Assembly (NCBI GenBank): GCA_965221295.1
Contig: OZ244879.1
Span: 1,736,001 to 1,800,000 of the forward strand
Source: Bin87 sp965221295
GTDB taxonomy: Bacteria > Chloroflexota > Dehalococcoidia > Lucifugimonadales > UBA3495
Direction: 5' to 3'
Length of the DNA: 64,000 bases
In this document: piece after piece, positions 1 to 9,104 of the stretch
Numbering within the stretch: position 1 is the stretch's first letter
How the letters are laid out: every line of letters begins with the position of its first letter
Made by a program: the position numbers and the translations under genes
Notes under the pieces: model-generated
Told to the model about the DNA's origin: nothing
Database searches by the model: none
Seen by the model: only the letters and a program-made list of their open reading frames with translations

Positions 1-3000
1 CTGATGGTATGACCGTTGCCCCTGAAGGTGGCGTCCCACTTGCCGGAAGCCAGGTTGCCAATGGGCATCCACGATTCCTGATTCAGGTTGACGTCGGAGG
101 TGAGTTCGTAGCCGTGGCATGGTACGCCCACGCAGATGACTGGCAGACCTGTGTGGCTGCCAACGAATGCGTCCATGTAGTCGTCCGCGTTGGATTCGGG
201 CCGCCCGTCGCCGTTCAGGTCCCACCGGATGGCGTTGAGCTGGTCCCGATTCTCCACGTCGATCAAGCCATCCCGGTCCATGTCGACGTAGGAACGCTGA
301 TGGCCGAACTCGTCCCACGTCGCGGTTCCGTCGCCGTTGAAGTCCACCTTCAGCGCCGGGTAATGGTTGTCGTCGCCAAAGTCCCACTGGCGGGAGTCCC
401 AGCCATCGTAGATGCCCGTTGCCCCGGTTGGCGCAGTCAATTCTTCAGTGGTTTTTCCACTGCCGCAATCGCCGTCAGGCTGGCCGCTGGTCTGAGTGTC
501 CCAATAGTTGCGGTGGCACGTCGCGTATCTCCAGGCTTCCCCGGCCAAGCCACCCGCCCCGTACCTTGCGTCCACCGGACCGATGGAGTAGGCGTTCAAC
601 AACGTAGAATGGACGTTTTTTATGTATCCGGCCAACCCGCCGGCTCCGTACCTAAAGGCGGTAACCCGTCCGGTGGCGTAGGCGTCCTCAACACGACCGT
701 AATCATGGATCACCCCGACCATTCCTCCCACGAAGTCGGCGCCGCTGGCGTAAACCCCCGCGTAGCTGCGGTGGATAAGTCGGGTGTTCACTCCCACCAA
801 GCCTCCGACAGCATACCCTGGACTTCGCTCGCGAGGGAGGTGGCTGACTTCCTGGGCTCCAGCGGCGCGGCCAGTAGCGAAGGAATACCGGATTGTGGAA
901 TCGCTGGAGCCGGCGATTATGCCTATTCTGCTCTTTCCAGTAACCCATGCATCTTCCAGGCCGATGTAAGAAATGAGTCCTCCATCCACATGCCCAAAGA
1001 GTCCCACGTTCCAGTCAGCCGGCCGGTTCACGTACAGGTTGCGAATGACATGACCATTGCCGCGCAAATTGGATCGGTAAGCTGGGCCGCTGTCTTCCCA
1101 GTCTCTGGTAAGGCCTCCGATGGGTTCCCATCCTTCGCCGTCGTTCCAGTAGTCGTCGCCGGCGTCGGCTTCGCCATTGCCGTTGGTGTCAAAGTCCAGG
1201 TCGGCAATCAGTTCATAGCCCTGGCACCCGCTGGCCGGACAGCCCATGCCGCCGACTGCGTTCCTGAAGGCTTCTTCATAACTGTGGCGGTCGTCCATTC
1301 CAACCGCCCCGTCGCCGTTCAGGTCCCAGCGGATGGCGTTGAGCTGTTCCAGGTTCGAAATCTCGATGTGGCCGTCGTCATCCGTGTCGTAGTCCACCAT
1401 ATGGGGCACACTGAGGAAGCGCAACCGTTCAGTCGGACCGCTGCCCCGGTAGTTGGCGGGGCTAATGTCTATGCAGTATTTGCTGCCAGGGTCAATGCCC
1501 AAGAGCGCATGATCCAAGAGCATGAAGTAGCTGCCGTCTTCCTGCGCGTCGGAGACCTCGACGGCGCCAGGCCCGGAGGCCAGCGACACCACCGAGGCGC
1601 CTCTCAGATAGTCGGGACCAGCGGAGCCCCAGCCGCCACAGCGTGTGCCGCCCTCGTAGGAGGAGTAGGCGATTCGGTATAGCGCCGCCGACACGCCATC
1701 CTCTTCAGGGATCCGGAACCTGATTCGCGACCATCCGCTCAGCACATCGGATGTTACGTCGGTGAACGCGTCCTGCGGCTTCTGGGCCGCCCAAGGGAGG
1801 GCCAAGCGGAACTGGGCGCCGAACTCCCGCACCGTGGCGTTGCCGTCGTCATCCCAGTCCGCCGTCAGCCCAGGGTACTGCGCGCCGTTGCCGAAGTCCC
1901 AGTGGTCGGAATCCCAGCCGGAGTAGATGCCCGTAGCCCCCGTCGGCCCGGACAGTTGGGCCGTGGTTCGCCCGCCGCCACAGGCGCTGGAACTGCTATT
2001 GGACGTTTCCGTGTCCCAGTAGCTGCCGTCGCAATTCCCGGAGGCTCCAGCCCGCTTTGCGCCAAGCAGGCCGCCGGTATCTCCGTTGCCTGAAACCCGG
2101 CCTAGGGCGTAGCTGTTCTTGATTGGTCGGCTGACAGGGGAGGAATACACGTAGCCGACCAGGCCCCCGACCCGGCTGGAACCCGATACGTCGCCGCGCG
2201 CGTAGGAGTTGGACACGTTGCCGCCTGAAATCTGACCCACCAGACCGCCGACCTCGTTTCCAGTGGCCGTCACCTCGCCCAGCGCGTAGCTGTGCTTCAC
2301 CCACAAGACGCTCTCGCCAATCAGCCCGCCTATGGTTCTGTTGCCTTCCACCGAACTGGTGGAGTAACTGAACTCGACGTTGCCCCCGTTGGAGCTTCCC
2401 AACAGGCCACCCACCCATCTGTCGCCGGATACGGAACCGCTGGATCCAGACAGCTTGATGGTACTGTTGAAGGCGCTGCCCACCAATCCTCCAACGACAC
2501 TGCCGTCAGTATCCACTGAACCTGAGAAGTAGGCTCGCGTCAGGTCTCCATAATTCAGGCCCACCAAACCGCCCACGTTGAGCGAGCCGTTGACGGTTCC
2601 CGAGGCGCGGACATCCCACGTATTGCCATGATCCTGACCCACCAGGGCGCCCACGTCGGTTCCCCCGGTCACGTCAGCATCCACCAGCTCAATGTCCAGC
2701 AGGCGAGCTGGAATGGCGGTGAATCCCAAGAGGCCCACGTCGTCCTCGGTGGGACGGTTGGAGAAGAGATTGCGTATCTTGTAGCCGTTGCCGTCCAGTC
2801 TGGTCTGAAAGGCGTGGTTGTGGTTGCCTATGGGGTCCCATCCCAAGCCCCCGTTCCAGTGGGTGTCGCCGGCAATGTCGGTCCGTCCGTCGTTGTTAGT
2901 GTCGAAATCCAGGTCGGTGGTCAGCTCGTAGCCGCTGCAGCCGTTGCTGGGGCAGCCCATGCCACTGACGGCGTTGGGGAATGCGGAGGTGTAACCGGCG

Positions 3001-3215
3001 CGAACGCTGTCGCTGACCAAGCCATTGCCGTCCAGGTCCCAGCGGATGGCGTTGAACTGGGAAAGATTGGCCACTTCGATCAGGCGGTCGTCGTCGGTGT
3101 CGTAATCGATGTCGCTCTGCGCGGCGGCGTTGCCGGTGAAAATCGCCACGGCGGCGACCGCCAGCAACGCGGACATGGCGGCCCAGATGGAGAATCGGCG
3201 GCGGATGTTGTTCAT
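1..3215 (-). CDS. GLUG-repeat exported giant protein, 3' end beyond window
   Basis: The reading frame is open on the minus strand from ATG at 3215 to the left edge (1071 codons seen, C-terminus missing). It opens with a signal peptide (MNNIRRRFSIWAAM, hydrophobic core, GNAAAQ cleavage site), so the product is exported. Three repeat units follow, each starting with a DYDTDDD-type acidic motif; the first reads DDDRLIEV instead of DDDGLIEV. GLUG repeats (GGLVG...SYATG) come next, then YWDT, GKTTAEL/GRTTAQL and an EF-hand-like loop. A two-cysteine YRIA module lies between units 1 and 2. The sequence at the edge (WMPIGNLASGKWDATFRGNG) matches the start of the conserved C-terminal region in the genes at 11949 and 19608, so the missing part probably resembles their ends. 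Role: cell-surface or secreted structural/adhesive protein, inferred. Confidence 0.85.
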   Translation of the reverse strand, partial: MNNIRRRFSIWAAMSALLAVAAVAIFTGNAAAQSDIDYDTDDDRLIEVANLSQFNAIRWDLDGNGLVSDSVRAGYTSAFPNAVSGMGCPSNGCSGYELTTDLDFDTNNDGRTDIAGDTHWNGGLGWDPIGNHNHAFQTRLDGNGYKIRNLFSNRPTEDDVGLLGFTAIPARLLDIELVDADVTGGTDVGALVGQDHGNTWDVRASGTVNGSLNVGGLVGLNYGDLTRAYFSGSVDTDGSVVGGLVGSAFNSTIKLSGSSGSVSGDRWVGGLLGSSNGGNVEFSYSTSSVEGNRTIGGLIGESVLWVKHSYALGEVTATGNEVGGLVGQISGGNVSNSYARGDVSGSSRVGGLVGYVYSSPVSRPIKNSYALGRVSGNGDTGGLLGAKRAGASGNCDGSYWDTETSNSSSSACGGGRTTAQLSGPTGATGIYSGWDSDHWDFGNGAQYPGLTADWDDDGNATVREFGAQFRLALPWAAQKPQDAFTDVTSDVLSGWSRIRFRIPEEDGVSAALYRIAYSSYEGGTRCGGWGSAGPDYLRGASVVSLASGPGAVEVSDAQEDGSYFMLLDHALLGIDPGSKYCIDISPANYRGSGPTERLRFLSVPHMVDYDTDDDGHIEISNLEQLNAIRWDLNGDGAVGMDDRHSYEEAFRNAVGGMGCPASGCQGYELIADLDFDTNGNGEADAGDDYWNDGEGWEPIGGLTRDWEDSGPAYRSNLRGNGHVIRNLYVNRPADWNVGLFGHVDGGLISYIGLEDAWVTGKSRIGIIAGSSDSTIRYSFATGRAAGAQEVSHLPRERSPGYAVGGLVGVNTRLIHRSYAGVYASGADFVGGMVGVIHDYGRVEDAYATGRVTAFRYGAGGLAGYIKNVHSTLLNAYSIGPVDARYGAGGLAGEAWRYATCHRNYWDTQTSGQPDGDCGSGKTTEELTAPTGATGIYDGWDSRQWDFGDDNHYPALKVDFNGDGTATWDEFGHQRSYVDMDRDGLIDVENRDQLNAIRWDLNGDGRPESNADDYMDAFVGSHTGLPVICVGVPCHGYELTSDVNLNQESWMPIGNLASGKWDATFRGNGHTI

Positions 3216-3270
3216 GGGGTGGGCTCTCACGGAACACCAAGATATTGCGGCTATGTTTTTGCCATCGGGG

Positions 3271-3299
3271 ATACTATCGCAGATTGGGCGCTCCGGCAA
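3271..3299 (-). promoter_or_regulatory. Sigma70-like promoter of the GLUG gene family
   Basis: On the minus strand TTGCCG (3299-3294) is followed after exactly 17 bp by TAGTAT (3276-3271) and then CCCC, about 56 nt before the ATG at 3215. The same arrangement precedes five other giant exported-protein genes in the window, which is the main support. Confidence 0.7.
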
Positions 3300-3458
3300 G
3301 CCATCAAATCCCACGCGCCCCGCGCTGTCCCGCAATGCTGGAGCAGGAAGAACGCAGCATCTCACCGCGCCTTCAACCCTTTGGCGCGCCGGTCAACGGG
3401 ATCGGCGACCCGAGCCGCAAGGCAACCAACAGGCCGCAACGTCGGTCGTGGGATCAAC

Positions 3459-6359
3459 TCACTCCACGTAGCGGGCGCTCTTGGGCCGAGCCTTGCCGCC
3501 GTGGACGGACGGTTCGGCGCACCACTTGGCGGACAGACGGCGCACAGCGCGGTACACGTCCTCGTCGAAACCCAGCAGGTCGCAGACGACGCGGCGGTCC
3601 AGCAGGGCGCGGTTGGGGTCGGCGTCGGCCAAGTAGGCCGGCTGCAACTCCAAGTCGCGGAACTCCTCGAAGATGGCCTCGGCGGTGGCCAGCTGGTTGT
3701 CGCCGAGGGCGCCGAAATCAAGCACTGGCAGAGTTTCGGCGGAGCGGATTGTGATTATACCCCTCCCTGGCTGTTGCTTATTGGAATGCCACCAGAAAGC
3801 CAGTAATCCCAGTGTAGTGTTTCCCCATATTGTGAAAGCGTAGTCAATCCTCTGGTCGGAGAAAATTACATTGGGCCACGCTCTGCCACCGATAGTTCGT
3901 TGTTCGGTGAACGCGACTGCCAACGGCTGCGAACCGAGTGTGTAATCTCGGTTCAGATGGGCGCGGCTGGCGGTGGCCCAAACCGTCGCTGCTTTTTCCT
4001 CCATGTCCTGCCTGACTCGCAATTGCGAATCCGGCTCGCAGACCAAGTGGGTTTCCTTCTTGGCGTCGTGGTTCCACAGAGCAGGGTACGTTGCTGTAGG
4101 GCTGGGCTCTATTTTATCGAAGGGACCGCGTGGAGCAGGTCCGTTGATATCGCGGTCAACCAATCCGACTTTGCCCACTTCACACAGCGGCGCCGTGGGC
4201 AACAAAACATGGCCTGGCTTGGCCGGCAGCCATAACTTGGATTCGGTCAGAGCGTGGGCAGTTTGTGCTACAGACCCGTCCAACAAACGGACGCAGCTCC
4301 AATGCTCGCGATCGGATGGCGCCGTCAGCATCTCCCCCATCGTTTGGTCACCTATGGTGAAAGGAGAACCGCCGAAGGGTCCATCACCTATTCCACGCGG
4401 CGTTCTAAGTCCGATGATATTCCTCGCAACAACAGCAGCATGGGCAAATCCCTGTGGGCGGTGGTTGAGGGAGGCGAAACGCGTTACAAAGGGCTGTTGG
4501 CCTGCGACGGCGTTCTTGCGGGCGACCACCAAACATTCAGCGATGGCAGTGTCGGAAGAAAACGACACGTCATCACGGTACGAGGCGATGCTGATGATCT
4601 CAAGGCCAGAATATTCTTCGGCCAGCAATTGGCGGAATCCCTGCCAGGACAATCCAGCGGCTGCGGACAAAGGTAGCACCAAGGCTAGGATACCACCGGC
4701 CTTGAGCTTCCGGTGGGCCAGCGCCGCAAAGGCCGAGGCGATTCCCGCGTTGCCGTGATAGCAGGTGTCCTTTCCCAATTGGTTGATGCGCTGGCCCATG
4801 GCGGTCTGGTCTGCTTGGGTAGCGTCAAAGGCGGCGAACGCCGGATTGGTGACGTCGGCGTGAGCGCCTTCGTGGTTGGTAGCCCTCGTAAACGGGGGAT
4901 TCATAATCACCAGGTCGAAACCGGCGTCGGGGATGTCCACGATGACCTGGGTGGCGGTCTCCTCGCCGGCGCTTCCGGTGCGACGCGCCGGATCGTTGGT
5001 GTTGAACAGCGTCATTGCAGCCGAGGACTGCAGCAGTTCCAGCGAGCCAATCTTCACCGTCCGGTCCTGTTGGCGGCCGTAGGCCATGGTGTACAGGCGG
5101 GACTGGTTGAACCCAACGCTGGGCTGCTTGCCCGATAGGGTGGAGCCGGTAATGTGGATGGCCGAGGGCATCACGTCGCAGCCGTAGATCACCTCCTCCA
5201 TCATGGCGCGGTGCAACTGGGACGGGTCGCCGCCGGCGTTGGCGTGTCGTTCGGCGATCTGTTCGTACACGGCTGACAGCAACGCCCCAGTGCCGCAGGC
5301 GAAGTCACCCACCCGCAACTTGCCGATGGCCTCGGCGTCGCCCCAGTCCACGCCCTCCAGCTGGTTAATGGCCAGCCGGGCCAGGAGGGCCGCCGAGGCC
5401 GGACGGGTGTAGAAGGTGGCCAGGTACTTGCGGTCTGAGATGAGCCGCTGGAAGATTTGGCCGGTGAGGTCGTGGGCATTGTCCACGCCCACGGCGTCGA
5501 AGTTTTGCGCCGTGTCCCGCAGTTCCGCCAGGACGCGGGCGCCGTAGCTGTCGGGCAGTTGCGTCAGGATGTCGCGGGCGATGGCGAAGATGGCCCAATA
5601 GTTGATGCCGAGGATGCCCTCCCAGGCCTCCAGGGTCGCTGACTGAGGGTTGGCGACGTTGGAGCCGCAGACCATACGCAGCGGTTTTATGTCGTCGTGC
5701 ATACCGGCGATGCGCTGGTGGAAGACCAAGGCGTTGGCCAGGATCGCCCCCGCCATCCGGCGCGTCTGTGGAACGTCGGCCATGCCCAACAACCGGGCGA
5801 TGCTGGCGGAGATGGCCGGCCGCAATTCCGCCAGCTCGCTGAGGATATTGGCGGCGCGGTCGATGCCCTGCTGGAGCTTGTCGGCGGCCTCGTCCACCGC
5901 CTTCTGGGGCACCGACACCAAACGGATCAGATCGGCCAGGTCCGAGACCGAGCCGTGCAGCCAGCCCGATTCAGGGAAGCGGCTGCCGTCCTGGTACAGC
6001 ACGGCATAGGAAAGACGGGCCTCGGCGAGGGCGGAGCGGAGGTCGTCGGCGAAACGCACCGAGTCGGGGTAGCGCAAGGCGATGGCGGCCTCGATGGGAT
6101 GGACTTCGCCCACTATGGGCAACCCCAGGCGACCTTTGGCGTCCCCCTCGGCGGTTCCCAGCGCCTCGTACTCTGCCTCCACCACGACCGGTGCGCGGCC
6201 AGGAGCGGTGATGAGGTTGTCCAGTTGCAGGCCGGGGTGTCCCACGACCAGCTGGGTGTTTTCGGAGAGCGCTTGGCAGCCGAAGAGCATCCCGCCCAGC
6301 AGGTTGCCCAACTCGGCATTGACCCGGGGTTCGCTGTGCCGCGGCTGTTGGGTGGTCAT
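3459..6359 (-). CDS. Large N6-adenine-specific DNA methyltransferase (R-M or orphan)
   Basis: 966 residues from the ATG at 6359, chosen because GGAGG lies 9 nt upstream; the frame runs 23 codons further up without a comparable site. SAM-binding motif I is DFACGTG at residues 352-358 and the catalytic motif IV is NPPF at 487-490, the N6-adenine (gamma-type) arrangement. The first ~150 residues contain QLDNLI...VVVEAEYE, which resembles the D...ExK/E core of PD-(D/E)XK nucleases, so this could be a fused single-chain restriction-modification enzyme. That is inference from a short motif. No hsdS, hsdR, BREX or DISARM partner is adjacent; a broken type I locus lies 45 kb away. The C-terminal ~300 residues probably form a target-recognition region. 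Methylation of adenine in DNA is well supported; restriction is not. Confidence 0.8.
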   Translation of the reverse strand: MTTQQPRHSEPRVNAELGNLLGGMLFGCQALSENTQLVVGHPGLQLDNLITAPGRAPVVVEAEYEALGTAEGDAKGRLGLPIVGEVHPIEAAIALRYPDSVRFADDLRSALAEARLSYAVLYQDGSRFPESGWLHGSVSDLADLIRLVSVPQKAVDEAADKLQQGIDRAANILSELAELRPAISASIARLLGMADVPQTRRMAGAILANALVFHQRIAGMHDDIKPLRMVCGSNVANPQSATLEAWEGILGINYWAIFAIARDILTQLPDSYGARVLAELRDTAQNFDAVGVDNAHDLTGQIFQRLISDRKYLATFYTRPASAALLARLAINQLEGVDWGDAEAIGKLRVGDFACGTGALLSAVYEQIAERHANAGGDPSQLHRAMMEEVIYGCDVMPSAIHITGSTLSGKQPSVGFNQSRLYTMAYGRQQDRTVKIGSLELLQSSAAMTLFNTNDPARRTGSAGEETATQVIVDIPDAGFDLVIMNPPFTRATNHEGAHADVTNPAFAAFDATQADQTAMGQRINQLGKDTCYHGNAGIASAFAALAHRKLKAGGILALVLPLSAAAGLSWQGFRQLLAEEYSGLEIISIASYRDDVSFSSDTAIAECLVVARKNAVAGQQPFVTRFASLNHRPQGFAHAAVVARNIIGLRTPRGIGDGPFGGSPFTIGDQTMGEMLTAPSDREHWSCVRLLDGSVAQTAHALTESKLWLPAKPGHVLLPTAPLCEVGKVGLVDRDINGPAPRGPFDKIEPSPTATYPALWNHDAKKETHLVCEPDSQLRVRQDMEEKAATVWATASRAHLNRDYTLGSQPLAVAFTEQRTIGGRAWPNVIFSDQRIDYAFTIWGNTTLGLLAFWWHSNKQQPGRGIITIRSAETLPVLDFGALGDNQLATAEAIFEEFRDLELQPAYLADADPNRALLDRRVVCDLLGFDEDVYRAVRRLSAKWCAEPSVHGGKARPKSARYVE

Positions 6360-6646
6360 AGTCAATGCCCTCCGTAAGCTGGGCAAACGCCGGAGGTGGC
6401 GGCATGGTCCGAGCCACAACCAAGCCACGGCGTTGCGGCGGCGACGCCAAGTATGGCCGGGGGGACGGCCCGCGCTTCAACCTTGCTGGGATCCACTGCA
6501 ACGGGCGCGAGCGCCCGATTGGTCGCAGATTGCCGCGCCCAATCCGCATCGCTGGCAGGGTTACAGAGTATAGGTTGGTTCAAACCAGCCGAGGCAAGGG
6601 AGCAGCAGCGCGGATCCGGTTCGCTAGACCCTGCGCTAAAGCGGCG
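6360..6646. other. Intergenic region upstream of the methyltransferase gene
   Basis: It holds the methyltransferase ribosome-binding site (GGAGG, complement of about 6369-6373). I see no RNA gene or further coding sequence here. Confidence 0.5.
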
Positions 6647-6682
6647 AAGGGTCGGGACGAATAACCATTCGCCCCGACCCTT
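6647..6682. terminator. Strong hairpin, probable terminator of the monooxygenase gene
   Basis: A 16-nt stem with one mismatch (6647-6662 against 6667-6682) closes a 4-nt loop, starting 17 bases beyond the stop codon of the gene at 6700. The stem ends in AA/TT on both sides, but the U-tract is short. Confidence 0.7.
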
Positions 6683-6699
6683 GTTGTCGGGCTGGCGCC

Positions 6700-7962
6700 C
6701 TAATCGGCAGTGGTGGTGGCAGTCGCTGCGGCAGTGGAGCCGTCGACGATGGGTTGGTTGGTGCGGGCGTCGACCTCGAAGGGTGAATAAAGCTCCAGCT
6801 CTTTGCCCATCTCGCGCACCGCGGGAATGACTTCCTCTCCCATGAGGCGGAGGCTGCGCATCTGGTCTTCGTGGGTCATAGCCCCGTCGCCATCCCAGAA
6901 GAACACGCTTCCGGGACGTAGGTACTCCAGCACCTCGCGAATCTTGGGGATAACCGTCTTGGGGGTGCCGGTGATGATGGTGCTATCCGCCACCTGGTCC
7001 TCGAAGGGTCGACGGTTGGTTCCGAAACGTCCAGCGGGGCCGAATGCAGCGGCGGAAAGACGCCGAGAAGTGCGCGAAGTGTGGCCGGGCAGGTTCATGA
7101 TGGCGGGGTTGATGCCGCCTTCGTTCCCGGCGAGGAAGGGGTTGCTGACGCCGGACAAGTACTTGCGACCAACTTCCTCGGCCAATTCCTCGGTTTCGTC
7201 AACGTGCACCTTCCACAGGTAGGCGACGTTCTGTGTGCCGGACTCGTACCCGCACTCGGCGGCGGTGTCATGGTAGAGCTGGAACGCCTCGCGGGTGGGC
7301 TCCAGCCGAGTGGCCAAAAGCACCAACGGGTAGCGATGCTCGGCGCACCACTTGACGGTCTCCACAGACACGGTGGACGGGATCCAGATCTGCGGATGGG
7401 GTTCTTGCAGCGGCTTGGCCCAAGGATTGACGTAACGATAGTGGAAGTGCTTGCCTTCCCATCGCCACGGGCCGGGCTCGGTCCAAGCTTTGATGATCAG
7501 GTCGTGGGCTTCCTCAAAGCGCTCTCGGTTGAAGTTGGGCGGCGAGTTGTGGGACCAACTCTCGCGGCCGCCGCCGCGAACGAATCCCGAAACCAGGCGG
7601 CCGTGAGAGATCATGTCGATCATGGACAATTGCTCGGCCAGCCACAGCGGGTCGTCCCAGATGGGCAGCACGTTGCCCAGGATGATGATCTTTACCTTCT
7701 CGGTGATGCGGGCCAGAATCGACGCGCCCACGTTGGTGACGCCTTGCATACAGAAGGGAGTGGAGTGGTGCTCGTTGAGCATCACGGCGTCAAAGCCCAT
7801 CTGCTCAGCATAGACCTTCTCGTCCAGGTAACGGTTGTAGAGCTGGGCGCCGATCTCCGGGCGGTAATGGGAGTTGGAGATGCCCAGGTCGGTGCTCTGG
7901 GTGCCCATCAGGCCGGAATTTTCATCCTGCCAAGGCTGTTCGGTAAAATGGCCAATGAGCAT
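6700..7962 (-). CDS. LLM-class (luciferase-like) flavin-dependent monooxygenase
   Basis: 420 residues, within the usual size of bacterial luciferase-like monooxygenases. The start at 7962 has AAAGGAG about 8 nt upstream. Family signatures include the N-terminal beta strand MLIGHFTEQPW, GFDAVMLNEHHS near residue 60, a VKIIILGNVLPIWDDP segment, RLVSGFVRGGGRES and, further on, IIKAWTEPGPWRWEGKHF. These belong to the TIM-barrel fold that uses reduced flavin (FMNH2 or F420H2) and O2. The substrate cannot be told from sequence. It is a single-gene transcription unit with a strong hairpin just after the stop. Such enzymes are numerous in SAR202-like Chloroflexota, where they are thought to oxidise recalcitrant organic matter. 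Cytosolic. Confidence 0.92.
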   Translation of the reverse strand: MLIGHFTEQPWQDENSGLMGTQSTDLGISNSHYRPEIGAQLYNRYLDEKVYAEQMGFDAVMLNEHHSTPFCMQGVTNVGASILARITEKVKIIILGNVLPIWDDPLWLAEQLSMIDMISHGRLVSGFVRGGGRESWSHNSPPNFNRERFEEAHDLIIKAWTEPGPWRWEGKHFHYRYVNPWAKPLQEPHPQIWIPSTVSVETVKWCAEHRYPLVLLATRLEPTREAFQLYHDTAAECGYESGTQNVAYLWKVHVDETEELAEEVGRKYLSGVSNPFLAGNEGGINPAIMNLPGHTSRTSRRLSAAAFGPAGRFGTNRRPFEDQVADSTIITGTPKTVIPKIREVLEYLRPGSVFFWDGDGAMTHEDQMRSLRLMGEEVIPAVREMGKELELYSPFEVDARTNQPIVDGSTAAATATTTAD

Positions 7963-8097
7963 AGCGACGGCTCCTTTGGTGAGACATGGGGATACTAGCG
8001 GATGGGCGCAGTTTAGCAGGGGCCGCTGGCGGCGGCAAGGCCGGGCATCTTGGCTAACCCCCGGCGAAGTTAAGGGTTGCGCGCCAAGTACTCCAAC

Positions 8098-8538
8098 TCA
8101 TCGAGAACTTCCGAAAAAGGTGGGGAATTGGTAGCGTTCCAACCGTTCGTAAAGTATCTGTTTACCGGTTGCCGGATCGTACACGCGATGGATGTAGTCG
8201 CCCCGGTCGCGATGTACGTTATGATATTTTAGCAAGAGATGTTCGCCGGGCAGCCAACCGATGTAGGTGTAAGTATGGCATCGGACCCGAAGCGTGCTGC
8301 CAAAGTACCGAGCCTCAAACCATTTATCCACTTCTAGCATCACATTTTTGTGGCATTGAACCATCCCTTGTTGACGGATCGTATCCTCCCCTTCGTGCGT
8401 GAAAGTGATGGTATCGTCGACAACAAAAGGATGTTGCCTTAGCCTGCTTTCGTGGATGGATTGGTAGTGATCCCAGGTGTTCCAGTCGTGTGGGTCTTTG
8501 CGCGGAGCAATTTGGCTCCTTGATAGGTCGAATACCAT
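8098..8538 (-). CDS. Conserved small protein, TumE/DUF7718-like, with 3' frameshift
   Basis: 146 residues as read. The core (YIGWLPGEHLLLKYHN...YIHRVYDPATGKQ) recalls small TumE-type or DUF7718-like proteins found with an upstream partner; family placement is tentative. The frame ends QFPTFFGSSR after a run of five T. If one T is removed the frame reads TFSEVLDELEYLARNP and stops at 8070, a much more natural ending, so a one-base insertion or sequencing error near 8120 is likely. The ATG at 8538 directly follows an in-frame TAG and lies inside the 3' end of the upstream gene (100-nt overlap), which suggests translational coupling. The upstream partner may be an antitoxin, but this is inference only. 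Confidence 0.6.
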   Translation of the reverse strand: MVFDLSRSQIAPRKDPHDWNTWDHYQSIHESRLRQHPFVVDDTITFTHEGEDTIRQQGMVQCHKNVMLEVDKWFEARYFGSTLRVRCHTYTYIGWLPGEHLLLKYHNVHRDRGDYIHRVYDPATGKQILYERLERYQFPTFFGSSR

Positions 8539-8711
8539 CTAAGGACCTCGGCGGTGGGATTGATCGCATCCAGCTCGAGAAGAGTTGCCATCTTTTCACT
8601 GGACATTTCGTAGCGAACTTCGTATTTGCGCATCTCGCGCTCCGCCTCGGCCAGCATCGTGCCGGGCGGGACTTGCCGAACCGTGATACTCGGCTTCTCG
8701 ACGGTTGCCAT
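8439..8711 (-). CDS. Small hypothetical protein, possible partner of the overlapping downstream gene
   Basis: 90 residues from ATG 8711, with AAAGGAG 8 nt upstream. The protein is charged and mainly helical (MLAEAEREMRKYEVRYEMSS, then EVLRWYSTYQGAKLL), without signal peptide or membrane segment. Its last 100 nt are read in another frame as the start of the downstream gene. The size, order and overlap are those of two-gene toxin-antitoxin modules, but no recognised DNA-binding fold is visible. I do not recognise the family. Confidence 0.6.
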   Translation of the reverse strand: MATVEKPSITVRQVPPGTMLAEAEREMRKYEVRYEMSSEKMATLLELDAINPTAEVLRWYSTYQGAKLLRAKTHTTGTPGITTNPSTKAG

Positions 8712-9104
8712 GACAATCTCTCCTTTCTGGCGACTTGCATTGCAAGGGGTTCTGAAACGGCGTAAACGGGACGGACGTTATGATCATCGTGTTCATCAAC
8801 GAAACATGCGCTAAGCGGGACGCGTGAGCCGAGGCTAATGCGAGGTCGTACAGCAAATATTCGTCTGAATTAGGAAGGGAGCTGGCGGTTCGGCGTCTGG
8901 TTCTTGTGTGAGTTCGTCCTTGTGGATCGCCACGATGACTTCGCATTACTTGAACGAGAAACGATGGCAGCCGATTCTATCAAGCCGGCGCAAAATTGCA
9001 TACCCTAATTTTATCAGGAACGGGCCAATCCGCGCCCGGGGAGTTGGCTTGCCTTAGGACGCCTGCAATCGGCGCGCAGAGCTTGATCTACGTTGCCGCT
9101 CCCC
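8712..9104. other. Intergenic region with no recognised gene
   Basis: It lies between the 3' end of the YdeI-type gene and the start of the small gene pair, both on the minus strand, so it should carry the promoter of the pair. I see no RNA gene and no coding sequence with family features. Confidence 0.4.
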
